A program made the translations under genes and the position numbers. A stretch of 64,000 nucleotides of DNA from Cryphonectria parasitica EP155 (Eukaryota; Ascomycota; Sordariomycetes; Diaporthales; Cryphonectriaceae). Below, piece by piece: positions 23,818 through 35,015 of the stretch (its first letter is position 1; each line of letters opens with the position of its first letter). The notes under the pieces were generated by a model. It was not told where the DNA came from. It saw only the letters and a program-made list of their open reading frames with translations, and did no database searches. The stretch is from NCBI RefSeq assembly GCF_011745365.1, contig NW_024468910.1, forward strand, positions 4,430,068 to 4,494,067, given 5' to 3'.

Positions 23818-26047
23818 TCAAACCACCATGATAGACTTCTCCTTGACTTTGGAAAATAGCGCCATACCCTCTCCATTGCTTGGTTGAGAGAAGAATACAC
23901 CGACGCGGAAAAATGTGTCACTTGTCTTAGGAACAGGGTAAAGCACCAGTCCGTATGCCACTCTGTCGTTTCCGGCCCACTCCTCACGGCCCTCGGCGCT
24001 GCCCAGCAGAAGCAGCGATATATCCTTCCACAGGTCGGGTGGGTCAGAGCCTCCAAGCCAGTCCACAGCACAATTCAGCAATGGCTTCTCCCTGTCCCCG
24101 ACCCAAGTGTCAAAATCATGGCAGAATGGCCCAGGTAACGGACACATCCTCGTCATGATTGCCAGTGCGCCACCCTCTACCTTCCCACTGAGGTAGCGGC
24201 CGGGCCCATCTTCAGCAGCCTTGCCCTCGATCGCCTTGCACTCAGGACGGTAGTCGTCAATATAGCTGGCACTCCCGTACGGAAAACAACCGTGATCATA
24301 TGACGCCTCACCGAAACTGGCCATCCGGTCTCGACTAGCCCAGCTCCAAGACGGGGCATGATACGCGTTCGATCCGCTCAACTGCTCTAGCAGTGCAGTC
24401 CAGCTGGGGGCAACGTTCACACCGACACCCCAGTATAGGCCACGCCAAAGGTCTTTCTTCCACAGGCCTGCGAGATACTCGTCTCCAAGGAGATTGCCGA
24501 AATATCCAGCGAGACCAGAGATGGCCGGGAATCGGTCCCCTTTATATGTGAGAAGTCTGCGAGAAAAGTCCGCCGCTACATTGCACCACTCGTTGTAGGC
24601 CATCTCTGATGTCCAGCTAGAGTCCAAGTGGTCCACCTGGAAAAAGTCCACGCCGTCTTCTTCGTCGTTATCACTTGAGTGGCCGAATGTCTCGGATCCA
24701 CTTGGGCAGATGAAGTGGATAGCATTGTTGCTGAAGACAACAATTCGCTTGGACAGGGCGTATTCCTGGTAGGTCCAGCCGCGCCGAGCCCAGTTGCTGG
24801 TTGAAAAGTCTTCATACATTGCGCTGTATCTGATTGATTCCAGTGACCTGCTATCAGTTGTGATGATGCCCCTGTAACGAAGGCTATACGCTCCGCGTAC
24901 TCTAGGGTCCAGCTTCGACTGGAAAGGGATGCTCAGTGGTGCGGGCTGAACCCGCAGGAACCCTTCAAGGCAGGATCTAGAGGACAAGGCGCATAGAGTA
25001 CAGTACGCCTCACTGTATATCTTTCCCATCATCTTAGACTCTCTTTCCCAATCTTCTGCGTCGCCCTGGATGATGCAGAGTGCATCTATCCATAGATAGG
25101 CAATGTTGAGAGCCCTCGTCGCTTGAATAGCCTCTTTGAGCACCCGCGTCATCTGGGACTCTGCGATGCCTTCCAGCATGGTTTCTATTGTCGACTGCTT
25201 CGTCTTCAGCTGGCATCTGGCCTCTTCTGGCCCTCCCCAGCAGTAGCTGAGGGCAGCGTATCTGAGGGACCGGGGTGGCCGAGCGAGTTTACGGGCATCA
25301 ACGAGTCGAGGAGGGTCACAGTCAACACGAACCAGGCGAGATGGTACGAATTGTGTTTCTAGCACTGGGTGACAGACCGTTGAGCAAGCCTCCAGCTTGT
25401 TCGTGATCCACGACACAGACTTGGTGTCCAGCGAATTGATCGGCGTGGCTTCGAAATTATCGATGCGAAGCCAGCTTTGACACGCATCTGTGTAATTAAT
25501 TCTTGTTTCTCAGTCGAGACATCTTGTGATTAGACCAAGCATACAGACACGTACCGTCTGAAGTCGACTCGATTGTAAACCTCAGCCAGTGGCTTACATT
25601 GGTGACTAAACCCAAGGATTAGGGTCAAGGTCCAGTGATCAGGGCGTGCATCTCCAGATTTGATGTACCATTATCTTTCTTCAGGCATAAGTTCACGATC
25701 AAGAGAGAAAGACCAAATGGGCAAACCATTGCTCGCCAAATGTACTGCATCGTCAGAGCGACCTCCGTCTCGCTGCCGCGGTCGAACCCACTCCGCATGA
25801 GGGCGTGGTGGACATCCTCAGACTGAATCGTTTCCCTCAATAGCTTACAGAGATTGCATCCACCCTCACTGGACAGGGTGAGCCGAGGTAAGCTTGGGTA
25901 GGTGTCGTGGACAATGTAGTCGATCGGCAGCCTTCCCGGCTTGTCGTCTTCGTCGAGCATGAGGAATGGAGCAGAATTCTCGTCGACCACGAAGCCGCCG
26001 ATCTTCAGGTCATCAAGAATGACAGCACTGCAATCTTCACAGAACAT
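23818..26047 (-). CDS. HET-domain protein (heterokaryon incompatibility type)
   Basis: Three exons, 25669-26047, 25555-25605 and 23818-25487, give 699 residues; the introns are 63 and 67 nt and both junctions keep frame. The N-terminal part has paired cysteines (FCEDCS, GCNLCK) that may bind metal. The HET domain follows from about residue 205: SLRYAALSYCWGG, then AIQATRALNIAYLWIDALCIIQGD, then MGKIYSEAYCTLCALSS. Further on, WARRGWTYQEYALSKRIVVF is the usual end of the domain. The C-terminal 300 residues contain a conserved APSWSWAS block. HET proteins trigger cell death or growth arrest when unlike fungal cells fuse, and some sense other stimuli; many filamentous fungi carry dozens. No NACHT, ankyrin or prion-like motif is attached. 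It faces the secreted-protein gene tail to tail, 272 bp apart. Confidence 0.92.
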
Positions 26048-26847
26048 GATGTATTGATGGTGATGATCGGGGAATCCTGTTCGTTGAGGCTGCTCTGCTC
26101 CGCTCCGAGCCGCCCCCCTTGGTGTGCCAGCAAATGAAGAGGGTTGGTTGAAGTAAGTACACAGCGCTGGATGAGTCAGCGTCTACTCATCAAACACGAT
26201 ATGTTATGTACGACGAGGACGCGATAGGCACAGGGCTCCCTGTCTGTGTATCCAGTTGATCAGTCAAGGAGTTTGGTCCTTTTGGCGAAGATTCCAAGTT
26301 GTGGCCCTATCAGACTTTTGGGCTTGCGCTCAGGCTAATCTTTCAGTGGTCAAAATCAAGGATAGTGGCTTACAGTGCGGGTCAGTGTCTGACCTAACGG
26401 GCCGTTGCACGTTATGATGCTTGTAGCCACTGCCGTCAAGGTGTTCATGAGGTGATTTCCGTCAGCCATTGCCTCATCCAATATGATTTTACTTATATTC
26501 AAGCCTGAACCCCCTTCCGCTCCTCCGATTCCAAAACCATGTGTATATGAAGAAAGGTTGAGAAAACAAAAAGAGGAGAGCCGTGAGTAGGGTTAGGGTC
26601 TGCGCGGGGGAGGGGCAGGCTTATTTTTAACGACAAGGCAGGAGTTCTAGGGATTCTTTACAGCACTGAGATGGGGAAAAGGTTTCTACTGCACTGGGAC
26701 TTCTTTGCACATCGGAAATCAATAATTCACGACATCATTTCGAAAGAAACTATCGGCACAGACCCTCATACTTACGTCCGTCAAGAGGAGGCAATGTACC
26801 TTGTTACGTCTGTTTCATCATCCTGTCATTGAAAACTACTCGAATCC
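26048..26847. other. Divergent intergenic region
   Basis: It contains the HET gene promoter on one side and the start region of the next gene on the other. No element or repeat could be assigned. Confidence 0.45.
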
Positions 26848-27897
26848 ATGGCTGCAGCGTCGGCGCTGCACCATCGCGTGCTGGTGCTGGGAAGGGGATC
26901 GAAATGCGCATCTCGCGTGGCGCTCGGAGGTCTTGGTCTCCAAGATACATCGTTCCTTTACACGTCGACTTCGCCGCTACGACCTAAGCCTATTCTGACA
27001 ATGGCCTCAAGAGACGCTCCTTGTCGTGAGTGGATCACCTTCCCAAGTCATTCGTGGCTGAGCGGTCGAGCTGACTTGTCGAAACCTCGAGGGCTCTTCC
27101 ATAACACACCTGCACGCAGACTTTTCGAAGCACCAGAACAAGTAGTTGCTGTGTGTGTGGGCATTGCGTCAGGCTGGATCGTCATGGGATTCATTCGCAG
27201 ACTGCTTGCACAGAAGGCCGCGCCAAAAGTTGATCTCAACACACTCCCTCCCGGCTCATGGATCCTCGGCCATGATAATGCGTCATTGACTGGAACCACG
27301 TTTGCCATTGATACAGGCTTCAACATGGCTCGATCTCAGCCTCTGGATCACCAGCGCGAGGCGTTTCGAGAGGCTACCTTCCAACTTCCTTATGAGATAG
27401 CCCGACTCAACAATGACGCCCCGGAGTTCAAGCTCGAGGACATGGGAACCGTGCCGCCCATCCCTGAAGAATGGCGAGCATACGTGCCTGAGAGTGTTTT
27501 TGCGTTGGAACCCGTCTTCGATCCGCAGGCCGATGCGCGTGTCTTTCTGTATTTCCCAGATGGGACCACCAAGGCGACTGTTGCCTTCGTGGCCATAAAC
27601 ACCGAGCTCGGAGTTCCGCCGATCACCTCGAAAGATGGGATGAATGTGGTGTCATCCACAGACCATTCGGGGTTGTTCAAGCAGGCCCTGAATTCTTGGA
27701 CAACTTGGTACCTGGTCACTGCAACCGAGAAGTCAGATGTTCTCGAACAGATCGAGCCTGGAAAGCTTCCAGTCATCTTCCTGTTTCGGGAGAAAGCCGC
27801 TACATGTGTCTTTGACACTGAGTCGCAAACTTTTCAGAATCTAGACTCGATGCTATTGATACTTGGTTTTGGGGGGCCAGATGCCAACAGGTCTTGA
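26848..27897 (+). CDS. Unknown protein with one predicted membrane segment
   Basis: One open frame of 349 codons plus stop that I do not recognise. The first 95 residues are basic and rich in Ser, Arg and Leu (RVALGGLGL, SPLRPKPIL, LFHNTPARRLF), as in a mitochondrial presequence. One hydrophobic stretch lies at about residues 98-117, followed by basic residues (FIRRLLAQK). The remaining 230 residues look globular and soluble, with blocks such as VDLNTLPPGSWILGHDN, AIDTGFNMARSQPLDHQ and PVIFLFREKAATCVFDT. Codon use looks normal for the window. The start is uncertain: ATG at 26848 gives the full leader, and the ATG at 27001 (residue 52) is an alternative. A mitochondrial inner-membrane location is an inference from the leader only. 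Confidence 0.6.
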   Translation: MAAASALHHRVLVLGRGSKCASRVALGGLGLQDTSFLYTSTSPLRPKPILTMASRDAPCREWITFPSHSWLSGRADLSKPRGLFHNTPARRLFEAPEQVVAVCVGIASGWIVMGFIRRLLAQKAAPKVDLNTLPPGSWILGHDNASLTGTTFAIDTGFNMARSQPLDHQREAFREATFQLPYEIARLNNDAPEFKLEDMGTVPPIPEEWRAYVPESVFALEPVFDPQADARVFLYFPDGTTKATVAFVAINTELGVPPITSKDGMNVVSSTDHSGLFKQALNSWTTWYLVTATEKSDVLEQIEPGKLPVIFLFREKAATCVFDTESQTFQNLDSMLLILGFGGPDANRS

Positions 27898-28805
27898 TAT
27901 CGTGTGCGCGGGTGTTTGCACAGTCTCAAGAGTGCACAACCACGGCAAATTGTTGTTCATAATTTCTTCATCGGCCGACTCGAAACCTTTGTTACGAGCA
28001 TCTAGCACGCATACGGTGCCATGAGGATGGCCAGGTGATGGCTAGGGATATACTATGATCCCGATCGAAAGAGGAGGTTACGCTACAAGACGATGCGTCC
28101 ATCACGACGTTGGGCATGTATATTTCAGGTATGAAATGCAGATCCCTCGTCTCATGGAAGATCTCTATCGTACACTACATGTACGACACTACACCTAAAT
28201 CTGATGCCATCCGCGGCTGTGGTACGTCACAGGGCCTTACTCACAGTTGCTAGGTAGGGTTTGTGCAATGCGACGGGTTTCTAGCAGGGAAGCCATATCC
28301 ATTCATAAGGTTCAGACTCCACTAGTCAACAGGAATCACATGTGATGTGATATCATTCTCACTTTTTCTTTAGATCCTCTTGGTGGGGTTCTTTATAGGG
28401 CCAACGACTTCTTTATTCTCACTAGCTTGGACCTTCCTCTCGAGTCCAGGCCACTGAAGCTGAGCAACGGCGCGGCCCGCTAGGCTTGGACTGGGTACTA
28501 GGAGCAACCAACGTTGAGGACGGACAAGAAATGAGGCAATAGAAGAACATCATGACATGAACGTGGCACCGCTCCTCTGCTCAATCTGGCTTGGTGAGAT
28601 CACAGACGCGCTTCTCGGAGAAAACACAGTGATCTTGTGCTTGACTGACTATGTGTGTCCTTTTATATATAACCCGCGGCCATCCTCGCCCTTGTTTTAT
28701 TTTATTTTTTATTCTTCTTCGTTTCTTCTTTCTCTCCTCTCCACAGACCCCTTCTATCTACAACTTCACCTCGCTCACACAACCAGCTACACGCACACAC
28801 ACACA
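27898..28805. other. Intergenic, promoter and leader of the tail-hydrophobic protein gene
   Basis: No other gene seen. It holds a TATATATAA at 28664-28672 and a pyrimidine-rich leader leading to a CACA repeat immediately before the ATG at 28806. Confidence 0.5.
28664..28672 (+). promoter_or_regulatory. TATA box
   Basis: TATATATAA about 135 bp before the chosen start codon, followed by a C/T-rich leader. It argues for the ATG at 28806 rather than the in-frame ATG at 28557, which lies upstream of the TATA box. Confidence 0.5.
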
Positions 28806-30682
28806 ATGCCTCCATCTCCCATTTCTTCCTGCGTCGGCCTTTCGAGGTCTGCGGTTTCAGTCCGCATTTCTCATACCCCCATATGTGTTAAGAAAAGTCC
28901 TACGAGGCACCAAAAAAACAAGACTGCCAGATTCATCTCGCCATCTAGCCGCCCACGACCGGCCTTGCAATCTACACACAGCAACATACAACACGACGAC
29001 AACAAGGACATCGTGCGCGTCCATTTCCCTGGTGACAGCTCTCCTGACAAGCCAACCACTCGTTTGATCCCAAAGTCTCTGCTTGTTGCACGTTCTGTTG
29101 ATCTTGCACAGCTCTCGCCCGACCGGCTTGCTTCTTTCAAGAACGCCATGACCAACTTTCAGTCGCTCCTTGACACTGCCATGGCTTCTCCTTCCAGAGC
29201 ATCTCCTCCCCCACCCCTGCCAGTCACTACTTCCCCTTCTCCTCCCCAGCCAATCGTTACTTCCTCTCCTCCTCCCAAACCAGTCGTTACTGCTCCCTCT
29301 ACCCCCTCTGCCCCTTCTACCCGCTCCACACCTTCTACACCCTCTGCCGCTGCTCGGCCAGTCTCACCCATCGTCACTCGTGCACCGCCCAGCAAAAAGA
29401 CTCTACTAACCACGCCGCGCCGCACCTTGGGTCTCCCTCGTACCAGAGATGGCGTTGACCCAGCACCCGAGGTGCGACGAGACCTTCGTCGAGTCGCCAA
29501 GTTGACGACTGCCTGGTGGATCGAGCACTCTTACAGTCCCGATGCCAACCTGCCTCTCACTTCATCTCCGGTTTGGTCCTTTCGCTCACAATCTACGGCA
29601 AGCTCTGGGGCCACCACGGTCTGCAGCCCAGGATCCAACTCTGCTGTTGACTCCCAAGATGCTTCCCCTTGCTGCCTCCCACTCCCTGAGTACGCTTCCC
29701 TCCTGGGCATGATTGCAGGCCTTCGCTTCTGGAGAATGCCCAAGAGAAGCACGCGCACCTTTACCAACACCCTGGTTGCGTCCTATCCCTCTTTCCTATC
29801 GCCGACGCCCAGGGCTCGGCTGGCCTCCATCGACGACTGGCTCCACGATCTACCTGACGCGTCTCCTCTGCGTCGAGGTTCTCCTTCTTTCCTAGCTCGT
29901 GTGTCTCCCGTGCCTACCTCGCTCTTTTCTTCCAAACTTGGCTCCTCCAGAGGCTCCTCGCGGGCCCGTGGCCTTCCTGCCATGTCACCACTCGCTTCTT
30001 CCAGTGCTTCGGCCTCGGCCTCATCCTCATCGCGATGCACTGCATCCGTCGACAGGTGGCTCGATGACCAGTACGGCTCCATGGCACCCGCATCTGTCAT
30101 GTCCACTCCTTCGGATCGACCAGTGCCAAGGCGACTGTACGATCTCTCCCCCGTGCCATCTTCGCTCTTTTCGTCCTCACTCGGGTCTCCTAAAGATCCT
30201 CAGCAGCCAGAGTTTGGTATCCCAGTCATCTCACGTGTCACTCCTTCTCCTAAGACCTCGCCTGCTGGCGTTGATCTCTTGGACCAACGTTCATTGTCCT
30301 CTCTCTCGCTAACTTCGGCACCACCTCTACCTCTCCTTCCTGCCTCACCTCTTTCTCTCGTTTCTTCCCCTTCACCAGCCACTCGCTTCACTTGGATGCC
30401 GAGCCTGGACTTCAGTTCCCCGGTCGATTCCAAGCTGCTCCCTCTTCGGCCAATCGCGCCGAAGCCTAGCACTCGTTCATTTCTGCCGCCTCCTACGACG
30501 CGCTCACCTCCTCCACGGCCACGAAAGCCCACACTCGCTCAGCCCATCCGACCCCCCTTTCCCGTGGTTCTCCCTCCCTCAAAAATAGTCTCTCCTTCTC
30601 CTACGCTCTCGTGGAAGATCGCCGCCGGCATCGCCGCTGGTGCGTTCGCCCTCGGATATGTTGCCGCTCGCTACCTTTTTTA

Positions 30683-30683
<1 letters not shown>
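28806..30683 (+). CDS. Proline/serine-rich protein with C-terminal hydrophobic tail, unknown function
   Basis: One open frame of 625 codons plus stop from the ATG at 28806; the frame also extends upstream to 28557, but that start precedes the TATA box. I do not recognise a family. Residues of about 120-200 are a proline/serine/threonine-rich linker. The central part carries a block twice: an S-I/V-D-x-W-L segment (coded near 29827 and 30044) followed by SPVP-T/S-SLFSS-x-LGS (near 29904 and 30147). The last 24 residues, WKIAAGIAAGAFALGYVAAR then YLF, form one hydrophobic helix with a GxxxG-like spacing at the extreme C-terminus, as in tail-anchored proteins. The rest is probably disordered and cytosolic. 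A CT microsatellite begins two bases past the stop. A tail-anchored adaptor is my inference; no function is claimed. Confidence 0.7.
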
Positions 30684-30751
<68 letters not shown>

Positions 30752-31645
30752 AGCTTACCTTCGTCTGTCTTTCTCACTGTAAGTTTCCTCCCCCGGGCGA
30801 CAGAAATCGGACTCTGCGACCTCCACGTGGTGTCGCCTGGGAACCTTCTTCCTCTCGATTCGTCGCAGGGAAAGGAGAGCCAGCAGCAGAGACGTAGCGA
30901 TTATCAATCATTATTATCATCATTAGGGGGAGGCAATTGAAAGACGACGGATACGATCAGTTTGCTCCTCTTCATCTGGAGTAGCTGTGGGTTCATTCCA
31001 CTGCAGTACAAGACTTCCCCAATGCAACTACTGACAACGTCCCACAGACAGACAGACAGTTGTTCATTCGAGAAACTTCTTCTCATGACTCGTGGCTTGG
31101 TCGACCAGAGTCGGGCGCGCCCTTATGACCCGCTTGTCTATACTTGTTACCCGCCCAGACGTGATGCATCCGAGGTGGATAGAGCCTCAATGTTACCTTG
31201 TGTGCACCAAGAGTGGAAAATCAGAAAGCATCTGGGAGTTTCCTCTTGTCTCATGGCCCACCTGTGTCGTCTTTCCGGTCGAGTCATTGGCCCGGGTGCA
31301 GTATCGTGTTGCCACCGGATTAACCGCAAAGCCGCGCGATGCAAGGGTCCGCAAAGTGGTCCGAAGCCCGAGCGAGCAAAACCCTGTAAGACTTCAGGAG
31401 CAGGAGGAATATGTACCTGCTGACTAAATGGCAAAGTCTGGTCACCAAGGGAGCGAGGGATATAATAGTAAGGGCTCGGAAGTCGGTATTGGCGTTCCCA
31501 GCCTGTCTTGAAGAGCATCTTCTCTCGACAACTCAACAAAGTTAACAGTACTTCGACAACTCGCCGACTCACCATCCCTCCCCCCCCCCCCTTTTTTTTC
31601 TTGTCTTAAAAAACTCCCTTCTGTTCAACAACCTACTGAAACGCC
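30684..31645. other. Intergenic, 3' flank and GST promoter
   Basis: After the CT repeat there is no gene I can support; a plus-strand frame 30962-31423 has no recognisable product. The GST promoter part has TATAATA at 31461-31467 and a 12-nt C run followed by eight Ts at 31580-31599, about 45 bp before the ATG. Confidence 0.45.
30685..30749. repeat. (CT)n microsatellite
   Basis: About 32 uninterrupted CT units starting two bases after the TAG stop of the preceding gene, in its 3' untranslated region. It is expected to vary in length between strains. Confidence 0.95.
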
Positions 31646-32400
31646 ATGGCTCCCTTCGGCAAGGTCTATTCATACCCCAACAACTTTCGGGTGCTACGTG
31701 TAAGTCTTCTTATTATGAATATGAAGTACTTAATGATGACTGCAACACACCTCCGTCGCGTTACGTATGCATTGTGCTAATCCCTATGCAGATGCAAGTC
31801 ATCGCTGCCCTGAACGGCCTGGAGCTCGAGTTTCCCGAGTTTCAAATGGGTGTTACAAACAAGAGCCCCGAGTTCCTCGCCAAATTCCCCCTGGGCAAGG
31901 TCCCCACCTTCGAGGGAGCCGATGGCTTCCTCCTCGTTGAGAATGCCGCCATCGCGGAGTACCTCGCCGCCTCGGGCCCCAAGGCCGCCCAGCTTCTCGG
32001 CGAGAACGCCCAGACCAGAGCCAAGATCACCGAGTGGACGGTGTTCACCGAGTCTGAGCTCGTCGCCAACGCCAACCCGTGGCTTTTTGTCTTACTCAAG
32101 TTCGCGCCGTACGACGAGGCCCAGCATGGCAAATCGGCGGCTGCATTTGAGCGCGCCCTGGGCAAAGTGGAGACTGCGGTCAAGGGTGGCAAGAAGTTCC
32201 TGGTCGGGGATCAGCTGACCCTTGCGGACCTCATGGTCTCGGCAGCCCTGTTCTTCTCGTCTGGATTTCTGCTGGACGCCGAGATGAGGAAGAATGCGCC
32301 CGCCACGGTCGAGTACCTGAAAGGCATCGCATCGACTCCTGAGTTTGCAAAGGCCTTTGGTAAGTTCAAGCCTTGCGAAGTCAGGTACAAGGGGGAGTAA
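31646..32400 (+). CDS. Glutathione S-transferase (eEF1B-gamma-like class)
   Basis: Two exons, 31646-31699 and 31792-32400, give 220 residues. The N-terminal thioredoxin-like half starts GKVYSYPNNFRVLR and holds the glutathione-binding blocks FPLGKVPTFEGADG and LVENAAIAEYLAA (the Ser/Glu region that contacts the gamma-glutamyl group). The helical C-terminal half includes GDQLTLADLMVSAALFF, the N-capping box of GSTs. Sequence style is that of the GST domain of elongation factor 1B-gamma, but the EF1G C-terminal domain is absent, so this is a free-standing GST. Likely roles are conjugation of electrophiles or stress defence. It converges on the CE15 esterase with 192 bp between stops. The single intron is 92 nt. 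Confidence 0.9.
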
Positions 32401-32592
32401 AATGGTGCTGGTGCCACCCCATGGGACCAGGGCAAGGGAAGAAAGGAAAAAACAAAAGTTTGTCGGAGAAGCAGGCCCTCTCTCTCATGTTATATTGTCT
32501 CCTTGTGGCTACCTTAGAACTCATGAAGCAAAAATTCAACACGTATGCCAAGAACACGCATCCAGACGACCTATCCAACTCTCTCCTCTCGA

Positions 32593-34036
32593 TCAAGTCA
32601 AGGTTGGAACATTCCAGGTCCCATCCCACTGGCTCAGATTCACCTGGCTAGAACTAACTTGAATGTCCCCAGGGGCTGTACTACTATTGAGCAAGAAGTA
32701 GTTGATATACGTGTCCAGGTCCGTGGTCTGCGCGCTGGGAAACGCGCAGTGGGCATGGTTGCCGACGAGCGAGAACCCAAAATTATCCGGGACTCCATAC
32801 GCCTTGTAAATGACCCTCCCTGCCTCCATGCACCCCGTCGTAGAGACGGGGCCCAGCCAGTCGATGTCGTTCTCAATGACGAACAGACCCCTGGGCACGA
32901 TCAGGGCTGCGAGCATGTGGTGATCCTCAGGGATAGAGGAGGTCTCGTTGACGTAGGCGTTGAAGCGGGGGGAGAACCAGGCGTTTTCCGTCACGATCTC
33001 GTGGGCGGTCTGGATGTTGGCGCCTGCTGCGAACTGAGAGTCGCTGATGCGCCAGCACTAGAGGTGCGTGCGTAATCATTTTTTACATGTGGTCAGCAAG
33101 AAGGAGGAGAAAAGGAGGAGAGAAGAGAGGGGAAAGAAGAGATCAACTCTGGTGGAGGTTACATACCGCTGCACCTCCTGATCCGCTCTCCTGCGGTACA
33201 GTCAAGACGATCCGTTTGACCAGAGCACCGGTGATGAAGGCACCTTTGCCGTCGCGCGAGCAGCCTGTCACACCAAGACGTGACGTATCTATGCCGGACG
33301 TTGCGTTGACTTGTTCCAAGGCCTGTTTCCTAGTTAATAAACATCATGATCTCATCATAGGGGTGTTAAGATGAGGCGAGATGGAGACATTATTCAGGGC
33401 CGGACTCATCAGGTGCAGCAGGAAAGGAGGAAGAGGGCTACTCACATCAATCAGTCTATCAACGCCCCAGGCCCACGCCGTCAACGCACCAGCACTGTGG
33501 TTGGCGCCAAAGAGCGTGAAGAACTTGCCGACACCATGAGAAGAAGGCGAGTCCTCGGCAGCAAAGTCATCATTGTTAAAGTTGACGGTGGCCACGCCGG
33601 CCGGGATGGGGATCGAGGCGCCGCCGATGGTGATGAAGGCAGGGAACGGCCCGTTGCCCGAAGGCTTCGAGATGGACGCCGTGTAGCTGACCGAGTTGCT
33701 GCCCACGGTGACGGCCACGGTCAGCGTGTTGCCAGAGAGCGTCCCCTTGACGGAGTCGGCGGGGCCCGGGTAGTCGCCCAGCTCGTACTGCTGGAAGATC
33801 TTGCTGATCTCCTGGGCGCGACAGTCGAACTCGGCCTTGGTGGTGACGTTTTGGCCGGCCGCCGTGATGAACGGGTCCGGGAGGCTGGCGACGCTCACGG
33901 TTGGGTAGCTCGAGGCCACGCTGCAGGTTGCGCTCGAGGACTGTCGGGGCACGAGCTCGATGTGGTCCGGCTCTGGTAGGGCGAGGGAGGAGCCTGCCAG
34001 GAGGAGGAGTGGAAGCCAGACCTTTGTGCTGAACAT
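32593..34036 (-). CDS. Glucuronoyl methylesterase, carbohydrate esterase family 15
   Basis: Three exons, 33446-34036, 33167-33322 and 32593-33057, give 403 residues; introns of 123 and 109 nt. A signal peptide (MFSTKVWLPLLLLAGSSLAL) marks it as secreted. CE15 enzymes cut ester bonds between lignin and 4-O-methyl-glucuronic acid side chains of xylan. The nucleophile is S219 in GVTGCSRDGKG, the acid is E242 in VPQESGSGG, and the histidine is H352 in NHAHCAFP. The family motif is normally GCSRNGKGA; here Asn is Asp (D221). There is no cellulose-binding module, so it resembles the catalytic-only forms. A TATAAA about 160 bp upstream on the coding strand fits a promoter. It belongs with plant-biomass degradation, though no other CAZyme lies in the window. 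Confidence 0.95.
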
Positions 34037-35015
34037 TGTGTTGGATGATTCTATAATAGGGTTTTCCTTTCCTTTTGCAGGATTGTTGGATGGAGAGGCT
34101 GCTCGGTGGAGACAGGTCTTAATGCCTTTTTCTTCTTCTTTTTTTTTTTTTTTTTGTGGCTGGTGCAAAGTAGCATGGCAGCCAGCAATTTATATGTTTA
34201 TAAAAGGACGAGCCCTCTCTGGTTGCGTTCGATATATCTAAGAGTCTCGGTACCAGATATATTTTCAGGGTGGCCATGGTGGTCCGTCTAAGTGCACATG
34301 GAAAACAGCTCTATATAACAACTAGCCAGTGATATTCCGCCTAATCTAGGGAGACGTCCCTCCGTAGAACGTCTCGGACGATCGGATGTAACCGAGAGGA
34401 GTATTAAGAAGACTACAATTTATCCTTAGCCGTTTCCTCGCACTTGACTGGCAACCCCAACAATTGCCACAATATCGCTTTCCACATTGGGAGGGGGGGG
34501 GGGGAATCGACAGCTCTCTTCTGGACCAGAATATTGTCTTCTTCCTTCCACAATATTGTACATCCAGAAGACCACCTTCTTGAACGGGTTTTACATGTGA
34601 CGTCCGTATGTTTAAATATGACTGGGTCGATTGAGTGCCATTCCAAGGAACCTGACAAAAAGATGTTAACTTAGCCTATTCTCTCGGCGGCAATCTACGA
34701 AATTTTTTTTTGGAGCGCGTCTATTGGCTTGATGGTGCGGTGACGACGTCTATGTTGCTCGTACCGATAATATACGCTCATGAAAGATTCAATGCGGACT
34801 CGTAAATGTCATTGTTATGCCGGCTTAGGGGTGAGGCACACTCAATAACATTAATCTAGAGGGTTTGTAGTCGCTTGGGTGTACTTGAATGGTCAAGACC
34901 AAAGGATCTTCTATGTCCAAAGATGGGAAGTCACTTATGTGTTCTTCTTCTTCGAAATCTCTCTACCTAGATTTGATGTATGTTTGATCCTGAACTGACA
35001 TCTAACGATCCTAGC
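34037..35015. other. Intergenic between two minus-strand genes
   Basis: It holds the esterase promoter (TATAAA and a T tract at about 34139-34155 on the + strand) and a 12-nt G run at 34493-34504. No gene seen. Confidence 0.45.
34197..34202 (-). promoter_or_regulatory. TATA-like element of the glucuronoyl esterase gene
   Basis: TATAAA on the coding strand about 160 bp before the ATG. Confidence 0.4.

Noticed and set aside
28557..28805. In-frame N-terminal extension of the Pro/Ser-rich protein
   Set aside because: It lies across and upstream of a good TATA box and translates a pyrimidine-rich leader; the ATG at 28806 has a better position and context.
31461..31467. TATAATA as a TATA box for the GST gene
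   Set aside because: About 180 bp from the start codon and a weak match; not enough to list as an element.
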